Shown here: positions 44,332 to 52,571 of the stretch, piece after piece | How positions within the stretch are numbered: position 1 is the stretch's first letter | Layout: each line of letters starts with the position of its first letter | Assembly (NCBI GenBank): GCA_964414415.1 | Contig: CAYPWJ010000006.1 | Location: 1-64,000, forward strand | Direction: 5' to 3' | Source: CAZESS01 sp964414415 | Lineage (GTDB): Archaea > Thermoplasmatota > E2 > UBA202 > DSCA01 | DNA: 64,000 bases | The notes under the pieces: generated by a model | The model's database searches: none | What the model saw: the letters and a program-made list of their open reading frames with translations, nothing else | What the model was told of the DNA's origin: nothing | Program-made: the position numbers and the translations under genes

Positions 44332-44378
44332 GTGTGCACGCCGGCGTGCACACGACATGCACATAATGTTTAAATATT
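44332..44378 (+). promoter_or_regulatory. Perfect 22-bp palindrome next to the C25 peptidase promoter
   Basis: Two inverted copies of GTGTGCACGCC (44332-44353) form an uninterrupted palindrome, 15 nt before the TATA element TTTAAATATT (44369-44378). The TATA centre is 36 nt before the ATG, and GAGG at 44398-44401 acts as ribosome binding site in an approximately 10-nt leader. No T-run follows the palindrome, so an operator is more likely than a terminator. Confidence 0.6.
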
Positions 44379-44409
44379 CGCGGTGGATTGATTGGACGAG
44401 GCAGTTACC

Positions 44410-46893
44410 ATGAAAAAGATAGTATCCTTGGCCATTGTTGGCATGTTCCTCATCGGCGGTTTCAGCGCCATAGGAATTCAGGAGACAACGTCGGCGCCCG
44501 TGTCCACCGCCCGTCACGTGACCGTTCCCTCCCTGCAGATGCGGGAGGACGGCGAGGCGTCAGTGGAGCTCCTGCTGGAAGGCACGAGTGACTACGTGGT
44601 GGACGCCGGGAAACCGAAGCTCCCCAAGCTGGTAAAGACGATCGAGCTGCCCTTCGGCGTCCGCAACGTCGAGGTGCAGGTCACGCTCCACGACGTGGAA
44701 CACCGGACGATCACGGCTCCCGTCAGTCCTGCGGCCGCCCTGCAGCCGCTGTCCCCCCAAGCTGCAGCGACGGCCCAGCCGGAGAAAGACCCATCGGTGT
44801 ACAGCCAGGACAGCTACTACCCCGACAGCTGGTATTCCTACCGGGTCGGCTGCGGTCTCAACGACGAAGGGCGGCACGTGACGCACGTCCCGGTTCACAT
44901 CTACCCCGTCCGGTATGCACCGGCGAGGGACACGCTGGCTGTGGCGGACAGCGCAACCATCCACGTCAGCTACGAGCGGGCGGAGGAAATGCCCTTTACC
45001 GCGGGCGACGAGTACGACATGGTCATCATCGCTCCCGACACGTTCTCCCGGCAGCTGGAGCCGCTGATCCAGCACAAGAACGACCACGGAATCGATACCT
45101 ACCTGAAGACCACCGGTGAGATCTACAGCAGCTACAGCGGCGTCGACCAGGCAGAACAAATCAAGTATTTCATCAAGGACGCCATCGAGGCCTACGGCAT
45201 AAAATACGTCCTGCTTGTCGGCGGCCTCAAAAACCAGTTCTGGGCGAAGCCGCGGGACAACGCGAACATCGGCGCCAGGGGATGGCATCTGCCGGTGCGA
45301 TACACCAACCTGTGGGACAATCCCGCTTTCCCGCTGCAGGAGGCAGAAATCTACGATCCCGGTGTCATCAGCGATCTCTACTACGCGGATATATACCGGG
45401 AGGGCGGCGAGTTCGCCAGCTGGGATCCCAGCGGCGACGGTATCTTCGCCGCCTGGAACAAGCCGGGCGTCGAAAACGACACCTGGCTGGATCTCTACCC
45501 CGACGTCGCGGTCGGGCGGCTCCCCTGCCGCAGTACCCGTGAGGTGAAGACCGTGGTCGACAAGATCATCAACTACGAGCAGGGCGGCACCGGTGACTGG
45601 TTCAACCGGATGACCGTCGTGTCTGGTGACGGCTTCCTCGACCAGGAGGATCTCGACATCAAATGGGATACCTCCACCGTGTCAGACGGCGAGTACACCA
45701 TCTACGCGCAGAGCAACAACCCCGAGGGCGACTACGGCCCCGTCGATGTCATCAACGTGACGGTCGACAAGTCACAGGAGACCCAACTCACGTTCAACCA
45801 CGACGACCACCTCAAGGCGGCGCTGCAGGAGGGATACCCGGCACCGCCCATCGCCGAGATATGTACCGTCTCGGAGGGAAACGTCCTCGGTAACACCGAC
45901 TACCACTATGAGCCCACAGAAAGTGAGGCGTATCTCAACTGGTTCACCCACTGGGCGAACATGGATTACACCGACGGCGTGCTGACCATCCGCGGGAAGA
46001 GCTACGACCCGCGGCCCTACGGCAACATCACCGACATCCACGTCTGGGTGAAGAATAGCCAGGACGAGGTGGTGTTCGAGGCATGGCGTAACGACACCAA
46101 GATGTTCTATGAGGGCGAGTACGCGGTCGGCAGCAAGGCCGTCAAGGGACGCGGTGGCGCCCTCTACTACATGCCGGAAAGCATCGAGCGGAACGTTGTG
46201 TTCGCGTCGAACGGCCGCTTCACCGGCATGGACTCGGTCATTACCGAGCTCAACAAGGGCAGCGGCTTCATGTTCATGTCCGGCCACGGCAGCCCCAACT
46301 CGTGGGGCGATCATTATCCAGGTGTGCCGGGCAACCGGGCCGGCGGCAGCCTGACCGGGTTGGTCGTCACTCAAATCAGGCCGTGGTTCCCCTGGCTGAG
46401 CTTCCCGGTCTATCCGATCGACAGCTTGGAGAACGGCGACAAGCTCCCCATCGCGGTCATCGGCGGCTGCCACAACAGCCAGTTCAACGTGTCGATGGTG
46501 CCGGCGATGTACCACGCGCTGCATCTGTTCTTCCCGTTCATCAACGACAACTACATGTGGACGTACGGGATGCCGGTGCCTGAGTGCTTCAGCTGGCGGC
46601 TGGTCCGAGCGCAGGACGGCGGCGCCATCGCGAGCTTCGGGAACACCGGCCTCGGCTACGGGGTTCCCGGCGACGACTGCACGACGGGCGGCGGTGACGC
46701 CTGGATCACCATCGAGATATTCAGGCAGTACGGCGCCGAAGGCGAGGACATCCTGGGTAACGCGTACTACCAGACGAAGACCCATTACGTCGACTCCTTC
46801 GACATGACCGACCTGGGTGCAGGACACACGAAGACGGTGCAGCAGTGGCAGTTCATGGGCGACCCGTCGCTCAAGATCGGCGGCTACGAGTAA
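44410..46893 (+). CDS. Gingipain-like C25 cysteine peptidase, secreted
   Basis: An 827-residue exported peptidase. The signal peptide (KKIVSLAIVGMFLIGGFSA) is followed by a propeptide region, then the C25 catalytic domain. The catalytic dyad is His626 in SGHGSPNSWG and Cys687 in GGCHNSQF. The start is the ATG preceded by GAGG; an in-frame TTG upstream is less likely. There is no PGF-CTERM or other anchor, so it should be released or held by partners. A close paralogue is encoded at 60433-62958 with the same His-Cys spacing (61 residues). Likely role: digestion of external protein. Confidence 0.92.
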   Translation: MKKIVSLAIVGMFLIGGFSAIGIQETTSAPVSTARHVTVPSLQMREDGEASVELLLEGTSDYVVDAGKPKLPKLVKTIELPFGVRNVEVQVTLHDVEHRTITAPVSPAAALQPLSPQAAATAQPEKDPSVYSQDSYYPDSWYSYRVGCGLNDEGRHVTHVPVHIYPVRYAPARDTLAVADSATIHVSYERAEEMPFTAGDEYDMVIIAPDTFSRQLEPLIQHKNDHGIDTYLKTTGEIYSSYSGVDQAEQIKYFIKDAIEAYGIKYVLLVGGLKNQFWAKPRDNANIGARGWHLPVRYTNLWDNPAFPLQEAEIYDPGVISDLYYADIYREGGEFASWDPSGDGIFAAWNKPGVENDTWLDLYPDVAVGRLPCRSTREVKTVVDKIINYEQGGTGDWFNRMTVVSGDGFLDQEDLDIKWDTSTVSDGEYTIYAQSNNPEGDYGPVDVINVTVDKSQETQLTFNHDDHLKAALQEGYPAPPIAEICTVSEGNVLGNTDYHYEPTESEAYLNWFTHWANMDYTDGVLTIRGKSYDPRPYGNITDIHVWVKNSQDEVVFEAWRNDTKMFYEGEYAVGSKAVKGRGGALYYMPESIERNVVFASNGRFTGMDSVITELNKGSGFMFMSGHGSPNSWGDHYPGVPGNRAGGSLTGLVVTQIRPWFPWLSFPVYPIDSLENGDKLPIAVIGGCHNSQFNVSMVPAMYHALHLFFPFINDNYMWTYGMPVPECFSWRLVRAQDGGAIASFGNTGLGYGVPGDDCTTGGGDAWITIEIFRQYGAEGEDILGNAYYQTKTHYVDSFDMTDLGAGHTKTVQQWQFMGDPSLKIGGYE

Positions 46894-46900
46894 AGAGTCG

Positions 46901-46941
46901 CTCTTTTCCCTCTCTTTTTCTTTTTGTTTTTCTTTTCTCTT
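46901..46941 (+). terminator. Pyrimidine/T-rich terminator after the C25 gene
   Basis: A 41-nt tract of almost only T and C with several runs of five T follows the stop codon. Oligo-T stretches without a stem are the usual archaeal terminators. Confidence 0.55.
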
Positions 46942-46967
46942 GAGGTAAAAAACGTAACCCCCCGCTA

Positions 46968-46992
46968 TTAACGATAGTTAAGCTTTAATATG
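46968..46992 (+). promoter_or_regulatory. Promoter of the exported thioredoxin-fold gene cluster
   Basis: The TATA element AGCTTTAATATG (46981-46992) lies about 34 nt before the ATG at 47021. It is directly preceded by the inverted repeat TTAAC-GATA-GTTAA (46968-46981), a candidate operator partly resembling the palindrome at 34509. Confidence 0.45.
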
Positions 46993-47020
46993 GGCGTCCC
47001 ATTTCAGTGTAAGTGATAGC

Positions 47021-48136
47021 ATGAATAGCAGGATAAAAATTGGTTCAATCGTCGTGCTGCTGGCCCTGGTCGTCCCGTCGGTCATGGCGTTTACCAGTCA
47101 GCCCGACGTGACGATGCCGTCAGATCAGCTCAACGACCCACCGACAAAGCCCACCATCGAGGGACCCAGCTCAGGCGAAACCGGGACAAGCTACCAGTAC
47201 ACCTTCACCTCGACGGACCCAGACGGCGACGACATCCACTACTGCTACGAATGGGGCGACGGCGACAGCGGCTGCACCCAGTACCTCGAGTCTGGCGAAC
47301 AGGCAACCGTCTCCCACACCTGGGACAGCGACGGCGACTACACCCTCGAAGTCTACGCAGAAGATAAAAGCGGTGCAGCCAGTGAGACCGCAACGATGAC
47401 CGTCAGCATGCCGCTGGTTGTCACCCACAGCACCACTGGCTCCCATACCGTACTGGCCGAGTACGGCACAACGACATGGTGCCCCAACTGCCCGCCGGCC
47501 AGCGAAAAACTGTACGAACTATACAGCCAAGGGGAACTGCCGTTCCACTACGTCACGCTGGTGTATGACCAGAACCCCATCGCCAACAGGCGGGGGCAAT
47601 GGCTCAGCGACTCCTACATACCCATGCTGTATCTCGACGGTGGCTACGACGTCGTGGACAGCACCGTTGACTACGCTGCATCCATCGAGGAGGCTGCCAG
47701 CCGGGACGCCAAGCCGGTCTCAATCGACGTGACGGCCACGTGGCAGAGTGACGCAGAGATAGCGGTCACCACGAGCATCACCAACGAAGGCTCGTCCACC
47801 TACATCGGTCACGTCCGTGCCTACGTCACCGAGATCACGTCCCGCTGGAGTGATGAAAGCGGCAGCCCCTACCATTACGCCTTGCTCGACTACGCGCTCA
47901 ACAAGCACGTCTCCGTTCCAGGAGGAGAGACATACGAGGAAACCACCACCTTTGACGGGGCTGCACAGCACGGCAACCTCACCTTTGGCGACATCACGCC
48001 CGATAACATCCAGGTAGTCGCCGCGACGGCGCACTGGCTCCCGCACCTGCAGAAAAACCCGTGGACGTCGCCCCGGCCATATCGATTCTTTGCGCAGTTT
48101 ACCGATGATACAGCGGCTACGCTGGTAGCGGAGTGA
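47021..48136 (+). CDS. Exported PKD-domain protein with thioredoxin-like CPNC module
   Basis: A 371-residue protein. The signal peptide ends near VMAFTS, and a PKD-type Ig domain follows at about residues 30-130 (YEWGDGDSGC, SHTWDSDGDYTLEVYAED). A thioredoxin-like module has Cys154 and Cys157 in TTTWCPNCPP and a YIPMLYLDGGYD segment. The C-terminal beta-sandwich has HVRAYVTEITSRWSDES. It lacks a membrane anchor. It is the first of four co-directional genes. Nucleotides 47055-47413 appear identical by eye to the same region of the next gene. Likely an extracytoplasmic disulfide-active protein. Confidence 0.83.
   Translation: MNSRIKIGSIVVLLALVVPSVMAFTSQPDVTMPSDQLNDPPTKPTIEGPSSGETGTSYQYTFTSTDPDGDDIHYCYEWGDGDSGCTQYLESGEQATVSHTWDSDGDYTLEVYAEDKSGAASETATMTVSMPLVVTHSTTGSHTVLAEYGTTTWCPNCPPASEKLYELYSQGELPFHYVTLVYDQNPIANRRGQWLSDSYIPMLYLDGGYDVVDSTVDYAASIEEAASRDAKPVSIDVTATWQSDAEIAVTTSITNEGSSTYIGHVRAYVTEITSRWSDESGSPYHYALLDYALNKHVSVPGGETYEETTTFDGAAQHGNLTFGDITPDNIQVVAATAHWLPHLQKNPWTSPRPYRFFAQFTDDTAATLVAE
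47055..47413 (+). repeat. 359-bp direct repeat, copy 1
   Basis: Covers the end of the signal peptide and the whole PKD domain of the first thioredoxin-fold gene. Reading both copies base by base I see no difference from 48170-48528; the offset is 1115 bp. Confidence 0.85.
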
Positions 48137-48138
48137 GC

Positions 48139-49584
48139 ATGTCCTCAGGTAAAATACTTGCGGGGCTGATGCTGCTGGCCCTGGTCGTCCCGTCGGTCAT
48201 GGCGTTTACCAGTCAGCCCGACGTGACGATGCCGTCAGATCAGCTCAACGACCCACCGACAAAGCCCACCATCGAGGGACCCAGCTCAGGCGAAACCGGG
48301 ACAAGCTACCAGTACACCTTCACCTCGACGGACCCAGACGGCGACGACATCCACTACTGCTACGAATGGGGCGACGGCGACAGCGGCTGCACCCAGTACC
48401 TCGAGTCTGGCGAACAGGCAACCGTCTCCCACACCTGGGACAGCGACGGCGACTACACCCTCGAAGTCTACGCAGAAGATAAAAGCGGTGCAGCCAGTGA
48501 GACCGCAACGATGACCGTCAGCATGCCGTTGCGGCATACCGCCGGCATGGCGTACTCGGGCACGCTCCGGGTCTACATCGTGGAGCCGACCTCCCGCTGG
48601 GACAACTACGACGGTAACCCCTATCATTTTGGCTTCCTCGACTTCGCTGTTGAGGAGGAGCTGTCCATCCCGTACGGCGAGACGGTCGAGCGATCCATCA
48701 CCTGGAATCCCGGCGATGCGGGCTACAGCGACGTGTCGTCGGACAACGTGATGGCGATAGCCGCGGTGTTCAACCCGCAGGCACATGAAGGCCACGCGTA
48801 TCCGCCGTTCCGCAACCCGTTCGACGCATACTATGTGGATGCCGCCGCGGCGGCACGGCCCGGCGAGACCGGCCACAACGTGAACGAGGGACAGTTCACC
48901 CACACCGTCCTGGTTGAGGAGGGCACCGCCACCTGGTGTCCCTATTGCCCGGCGATGGCAGAGGCGCTCTACAGCGTCTACGAGTCACGGGAGATACCGT
49001 TCTATTTCACGGCGTTGGTCGCCGATAAGAGCACCACGGCCAGCACCCGGCTGTCGGAGGACTACAACCTGTATGGCTATCCGACGTCGTTCGTTGATGG
49101 CGGCCGGACCACGCTGCTCGGCGGCGGCGTCGACGAGGAGGGCTTCCGGGATGCCATCGGCAGCGCCGCAACGCAGGACGTCCACGAGCTCGATCTGTCC
49201 ATCTCGTCCGAGTGGGTCGACGGAGCCCTGGAGATGGACGTCGTCGTCACCAACAACGAAGAGGGCGACACGACCGCTCCCGATCTGTCCGTCACGAACC
49301 CCCGGCCCGGGGGCGTGTATTTCAACGACAGCATGGTGCTACAGCTGCCCTTCAACACGGCGATACTGGTCGGCAATACCACGCTACAGGCCGACGCGAG
49401 CGATAACGAGTCAGGCATCGACCATGTCGAGTTCTCAATATGCGGCGAAGTCGTCGCCAGCGACAGCGAGGTGCCCTATGAATATGCCTATGATGGCACA
49501 TTCGGCGGACATACGCTGCGGGTGGTGGCCTACGACGGATGGGACAACACCGCCGAGGAGATTATACCTCTCTACGTGATATAA
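48139..49584 (+). CDS. Exported PKD protein with partial and complete thioredoxin-like modules
   Basis: A 481-residue exported protein. The signal peptide and PKD domain match its upstream neighbour exactly. After PKD the sequence jumps into the C-terminal half of a thioredoxin-like unit (YIVEPTSRWDNYDGNPY, YYVDAAAAARP), which lacks its CxxC half. A complete unit follows with Cys267 and Cys270 (TATWCPYCPA), then an Ig-type domain (DNESGIDHVEFSICG). This order looks like a PKD block pasted over the N-terminal half of a two-module ancestor. The ATG at 48139 has GGAG 5 nt upstream; a GTG at 48133 overlapping the previous stop is possible. Confidence 0.82.
   Translation: MSSGKILAGLMLLALVVPSVMAFTSQPDVTMPSDQLNDPPTKPTIEGPSSGETGTSYQYTFTSTDPDGDDIHYCYEWGDGDSGCTQYLESGEQATVSHTWDSDGDYTLEVYAEDKSGAASETATMTVSMPLRHTAGMAYSGTLRVYIVEPTSRWDNYDGNPYHFGFLDFAVEEELSIPYGETVERSITWNPGDAGYSDVSSDNVMAIAAVFNPQAHEGHAYPPFRNPFDAYYVDAAAAARPGETGHNVNEGQFTHTVLVEEGTATWCPYCPAMAEALYSVYESREIPFYFTALVADKSTTASTRLSEDYNLYGYPTSFVDGGRTTLLGGGVDEEGFRDAIGSAATQDVHELDLSISSEWVDGALEMDVVVTNNEEGDTTAPDLSVTNPRPGGVYFNDSMVLQLPFNTAILVGNTTLQADASDNESGIDHVEFSICGEVVASDSEVPYEYAYDGTFGGHTLRVVAYDGWDNTAEEIIPLYVI
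48170..48528 (+). repeat. 359-bp direct repeat, copy 2
   Basis: Second copy of the block at 47055-47413, in the same reading frame of the downstream gene. Identity at third codon positions indicates recent duplication or gene conversion. Confidence 0.85.
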
Positions 49585-49599
49585 AAAGGAGGTGAAAAA

Positions 49600-50064
49600 A
49601 TGAGGAAAGCAATAACAGCGCTCCTGCTGCTGGCCTTGCTTGCCCCGGGGGTCATGACCTCCGCCGGACACACCGAGGCGGAGACGGCGCCGGGTGGCGT
49701 CATCGACGTGACCGTTACGCCGGATACCCCGGAGCCAGGCGAACAAATTACCGCCTCGTTTTCCGCTCCTGAGGGAGCGCTCAACGCCACGCTGCAGGTC
49801 TGCATTGGAGACAAGTGTTTCATCCCCGCCGAGATGGAACGGCAGGGCGACATGTTCCGCCACACGTTTTACATCAACGAGACCGGGGAGGCGCATCTCA
49901 ACGTCACAGTTGAGTTCCCGAATGGCACCGAAACCTGGGAAAACGCATCCACGTTTCAGGTAAAAAAGGCAGGTGGCGGCAGCATGATGCCCGGCTTCAC
50001 CGCTGGCGCTGTCATGGCAGCCGCGACGGCTATCGCTGTGCTGCGGAGAAGGACGAAATCTTGA
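49600..50064 (+). CDS. Small exported protein with PGF-CTERM tail
   Basis: A 154-residue protein. It has a signal peptide (MRKAITALLLLALLAPG), one Ig-like domain with paired cysteines (VCIGDKCF) and several Asn-X-Ser/Thr sites, and a PGF-CTERM: MMPGF, a hydrophobic stretch and LRRRTKS. It should be cleaved by archaeosortase A and lipid-anchored. The strong Shine-Dalgarno AAGGAGGTGA lies at 49587-49596, just before the ATG, much better than other sites in the window and suited to an operon-internal gene. Confidence 0.85.
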   Translation: MRKAITALLLLALLAPGVMTSAGHTEAETAPGGVIDVTVTPDTPEPGEQITASFSAPEGALNATLQVCIGDKCFIPAEMERQGDMFRHTFYINETGEAHLNVTVEFPNGTETWENASTFQVKKAGGGSMMPGFTAGAVMAAATAIAVLRRRTKS

Positions 50065-50091
50065 AATACGCCGCGGGGCATTCACGCTACG

Positions 50092-52125
50092 ATGAAAGCC
50101 GTCGCCCTCGCGCTCTCCCTCCTCTTCGTTTTCTCTCTTCTGCCGGTGTCATCCGCCCGGGCTGCACCTGCGGCTGACAGCGTCGTCATCTGCGAGGTGG
50201 CGACGGCGAGCTGGTGTCAGGGCTGTCCAAACACCGGCGCGGCGCTCGAGCAACTCCGCGGCAGCGACAGCGATTTCTATTACATCATGATGGTCACCGA
50301 CAAAAACGATAAGGCGGCGGAGCGCATCGACCACTACAACCCGGTGCTGTATCCCACTTCGTTTTTTGACGGCGGATACGAGGTCGTCGCCGGCGGAAAG
50401 TCAGCGACGGAGCCATACCGGAGCGCCGTCCAGGCCTCCCGTGAGCGCGAACGGGCGGATGTCGACCTGTCGCTCAAGGTTGAATGGCGGGACGGCGACC
50501 TCGTCGTCGGCATGACCGTCACGAGCAGCAGCCCCTACGAGGGCACCGCCCGGGCCTACGTCGTGGAGCCGCACTCCCGGTGGAAAGACCACGACGGCGA
50601 GGGCTACCGGTATGCGTTTCTCGACTTTGCCATCGAGCGATCCGTCACCGTTGACGGCAGCCTGTATCTCGATGCACGGTGGAACGCCAGCCAGGCGGGC
50701 TTCTCCGGCGTGACCCGGGACAACGTCATGGTCATAGCGGCGCTGCACAACGGCGAGGGGCACCAGCGATATTCTGATCCGCCGGACAACACCAAGCAGT
50801 TCATGGCTCATTACGTCGACGCGGCGGCTGCAGCCAGGCCGCCTGCAGATGCACCCCCCGACGTCACCCTCACGGGAAAGCCGGCGGAGATCCTCGGCGT
50901 GCGCAATGCCTCCTTCACCTGGACGGCATCCGACGACGTCACCCCGCAGGAGGAGCTCGTGTTTTCCCATCGGCTGCTCGGCCGGAGCGATGCATGGTCG
51001 TCGTGGTCGGACGTGCGACAGCGCAGCTACGACATGCTCCCGGATGGCCAGTATACCTTCGAGGTCAGGGCGCGTGACAGCGCCGGTCAGGTCGACACCA
51101 CCCGGTGGCAGTTCTCCGTTGACACGTCGCCGCCGCGGGTGACGGCGACCCGGCCGGCTGGCGACGCCACCGGCGTCGACGCCTTCAGCAGCGTCGTTAT
51201 TACGTTTTCGCATCCCATGAATCAGAGTGTGGCGGCGCAGGCCGTCTCCGTCTCGCCGAGTGCTGCATATGCGGTGTCGTGGCGTGACCCGTCGCATCTG
51301 GTGGCGGCGCCGACGGACCACTGGGCGTACGAGGAGACCTACACGGTTGCGCTGTCGACGCAGCTGCAGCGGATGAGCGGACAGCACCTGGCCAGCCCCT
51401 ATCGTTTTTCCTTCAATGTTGCCTCCGCCGACACCACGCCGCCCGCCGTGGTGGAAACACATCCGGCTGACGGTGGAACGCTGCCTGCCAACGGCACCAT
51501 CCGCGTCTATTTTTCCGAGGCGATGGAAACCCGGTATTTCGTCCGGGCTATCGACCTGCATCCCTGGTTCTCCCATCACTTTGCCTGGAGCGACAACGAG
51601 AGCGTCCTGGCTATCATCCCGGATATCCTGCAGCCCGGCACCTACACGGTGACCGTGAACAGCCAGGCGATGGACCGCCACCGCAATCGTCTGCAGAGCC
51701 CCTACACGTTTTCCTTTACCGTCATCCATCCCTCGCTCATCTCGACGTGGCCTCAGGACGGCGCCCGAAAAGTGCCCGTGGACACCGCGGTGACCCTGCG
51801 TTTCTCCGAGGTGATGGATCAGGCCAGTGTGGCGGCGGCGTTGAACGCCTCGTTTTCCTATACGGTGTCGTGGAACGGCACCTCGGCCACGCTGCACCCG
51901 ACGGGCAACCTCAGCTACAGCACAGGCTACACCGCCAGGATAGATGGAAACGCGACAAGCCTGCACGGCGTCCCGCTCGACGACGCATATACCATTTCAT
52001 TCACCACCACCGAGGCTCCTCGCCCCGGCCGAGGGCACGACGGGCGGGAGATACCCTCGTTCACCGTCGGGCTTCTGCTGGTTGCCGTGGCGGCGATGCT
52101 GCTCCAGCGACGGCGACGTCGTTGA
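50092..52125 (+). CDS. Exported thioredoxin-like protein with three SbsA-type Ig domains and C-terminal anchor
   Basis: A 677-residue protein. After the signal peptide comes a thioredoxin-like module with Cys42 and Cys45 (SWCQGCPN), and then a beta-sandwich like those of the two upstream proteins (YVVEPHSRWKDHDGEGY, YVDAAAAARPP). An Ig-type domain precedes three SbsA-type Ig repeats starting at TRPAGDATGVD, THPADGGTLP and TWPQDGARKVP. The end EIPSFTVGLLLVAVAAMLLQRRRRR is a PGF-CTERM-like tail with PSF in place of PGF. Such a protein would reach tens of angstroms from the membrane with the redox module outermost. Confidence 0.83.
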   Translation: MKAVALALSLLFVFSLLPVSSARAAPAADSVVICEVATASWCQGCPNTGAALEQLRGSDSDFYYIMMVTDKNDKAAERIDHYNPVLYPTSFFDGGYEVVAGGKSATEPYRSAVQASRERERADVDLSLKVEWRDGDLVVGMTVTSSSPYEGTARAYVVEPHSRWKDHDGEGYRYAFLDFAIERSVTVDGSLYLDARWNASQAGFSGVTRDNVMVIAALHNGEGHQRYSDPPDNTKQFMAHYVDAAAAARPPADAPPDVTLTGKPAEILGVRNASFTWTASDDVTPQEELVFSHRLLGRSDAWSSWSDVRQRSYDMLPDGQYTFEVRARDSAGQVDTTRWQFSVDTSPPRVTATRPAGDATGVDAFSSVVITFSHPMNQSVAAQAVSVSPSAAYAVSWRDPSHLVAAPTDHWAYEETYTVALSTQLQRMSGQHLASPYRFSFNVASADTTPPAVVETHPADGGTLPANGTIRVYFSEAMETRYFVRAIDLHPWFSHHFAWSDNESVLAIIPDILQPGTYTVTVNSQAMDRHRNRLQSPYTFSFTVIHPSLISTWPQDGARKVPVDTAVTLRFSEVMDQASVAAALNASFSYTVSWNGTSATLHPTGNLSYSTGYTARIDGNATSLHGVPLDDAYTISFTTTEAPRPGRGHDGREIPSFTVGLLLVAVAAMLLQRRRRR

Positions 52126-52130
52126 CCTTT

Positions 52131-52571
52131 TTAGGAGGCGTCGTCGAGGAACTGTTTGACCAGCCCGGCGAAATCCTTGAACGGGACGGTCCGGTCGACG
52201 ACGCGCTCGGCACCGGCCTCACGGAGACGGTCTCCCCAGTCGGTGTCGGACCATGCAGTGTAGCCCCAGATGACGGCGCCTTCGTTGACGGAGAGGATAG
52301 CCTCGGCGGTTCTGACGCCGTCCATCATGTCGCTCTCTCCGCGTCGATGAGCATCGACGATTTCCTGGTCGGCGTTGCTGCCCGACAGGTTGAGATCCAT
52401 GACGACCAGTGTCGGCGGCTCGTCCGCATCTGCGAGATCTCGGTAGGCATCGACGGCCGCTTCGCCGCTCAGTGCGCTGACGACCTCGACGCCGTCGATG
52501 CGTTCAAGGTAGGCCTGCAGTATCTCCTGGATGTCTGGCTCGTCGTCTACCACTAATATTGTTTTACTCAT
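52131..52571 (-). CDS. Stand-alone receiver-domain protein with loop insertion (kinase-linked)
   Basis: A 146-residue receiver domain without output domain. Acidic D9-D10, phospho-acceptor D59 (VVMDLNLSG) and T105 (GYTA) are present; about 18 residues are inserted before the MDG turn, and Arg127 (VVDRTVPF) takes the usual Lys place. The motif DTDWGDRLREAGA matches the orphan receiver at 19172-19594. The start overlaps the PAS protein by 8 nt, making it the last gene of the sensor operon. Confidence 0.87.
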   Translation of the reverse strand: MSKTILVVDDEPDIQEILQAYLERIDGVEVVSALSGEAAVDAYRDLADADEPPTLVVMDLNLSGSNADQEIVDAHRRGESDMMDGVRTAEAILSVNEGAVIWGYTAWSDTDWGDRLREAGAERVVDRTVPFKDFAGLVKQFLDDAS

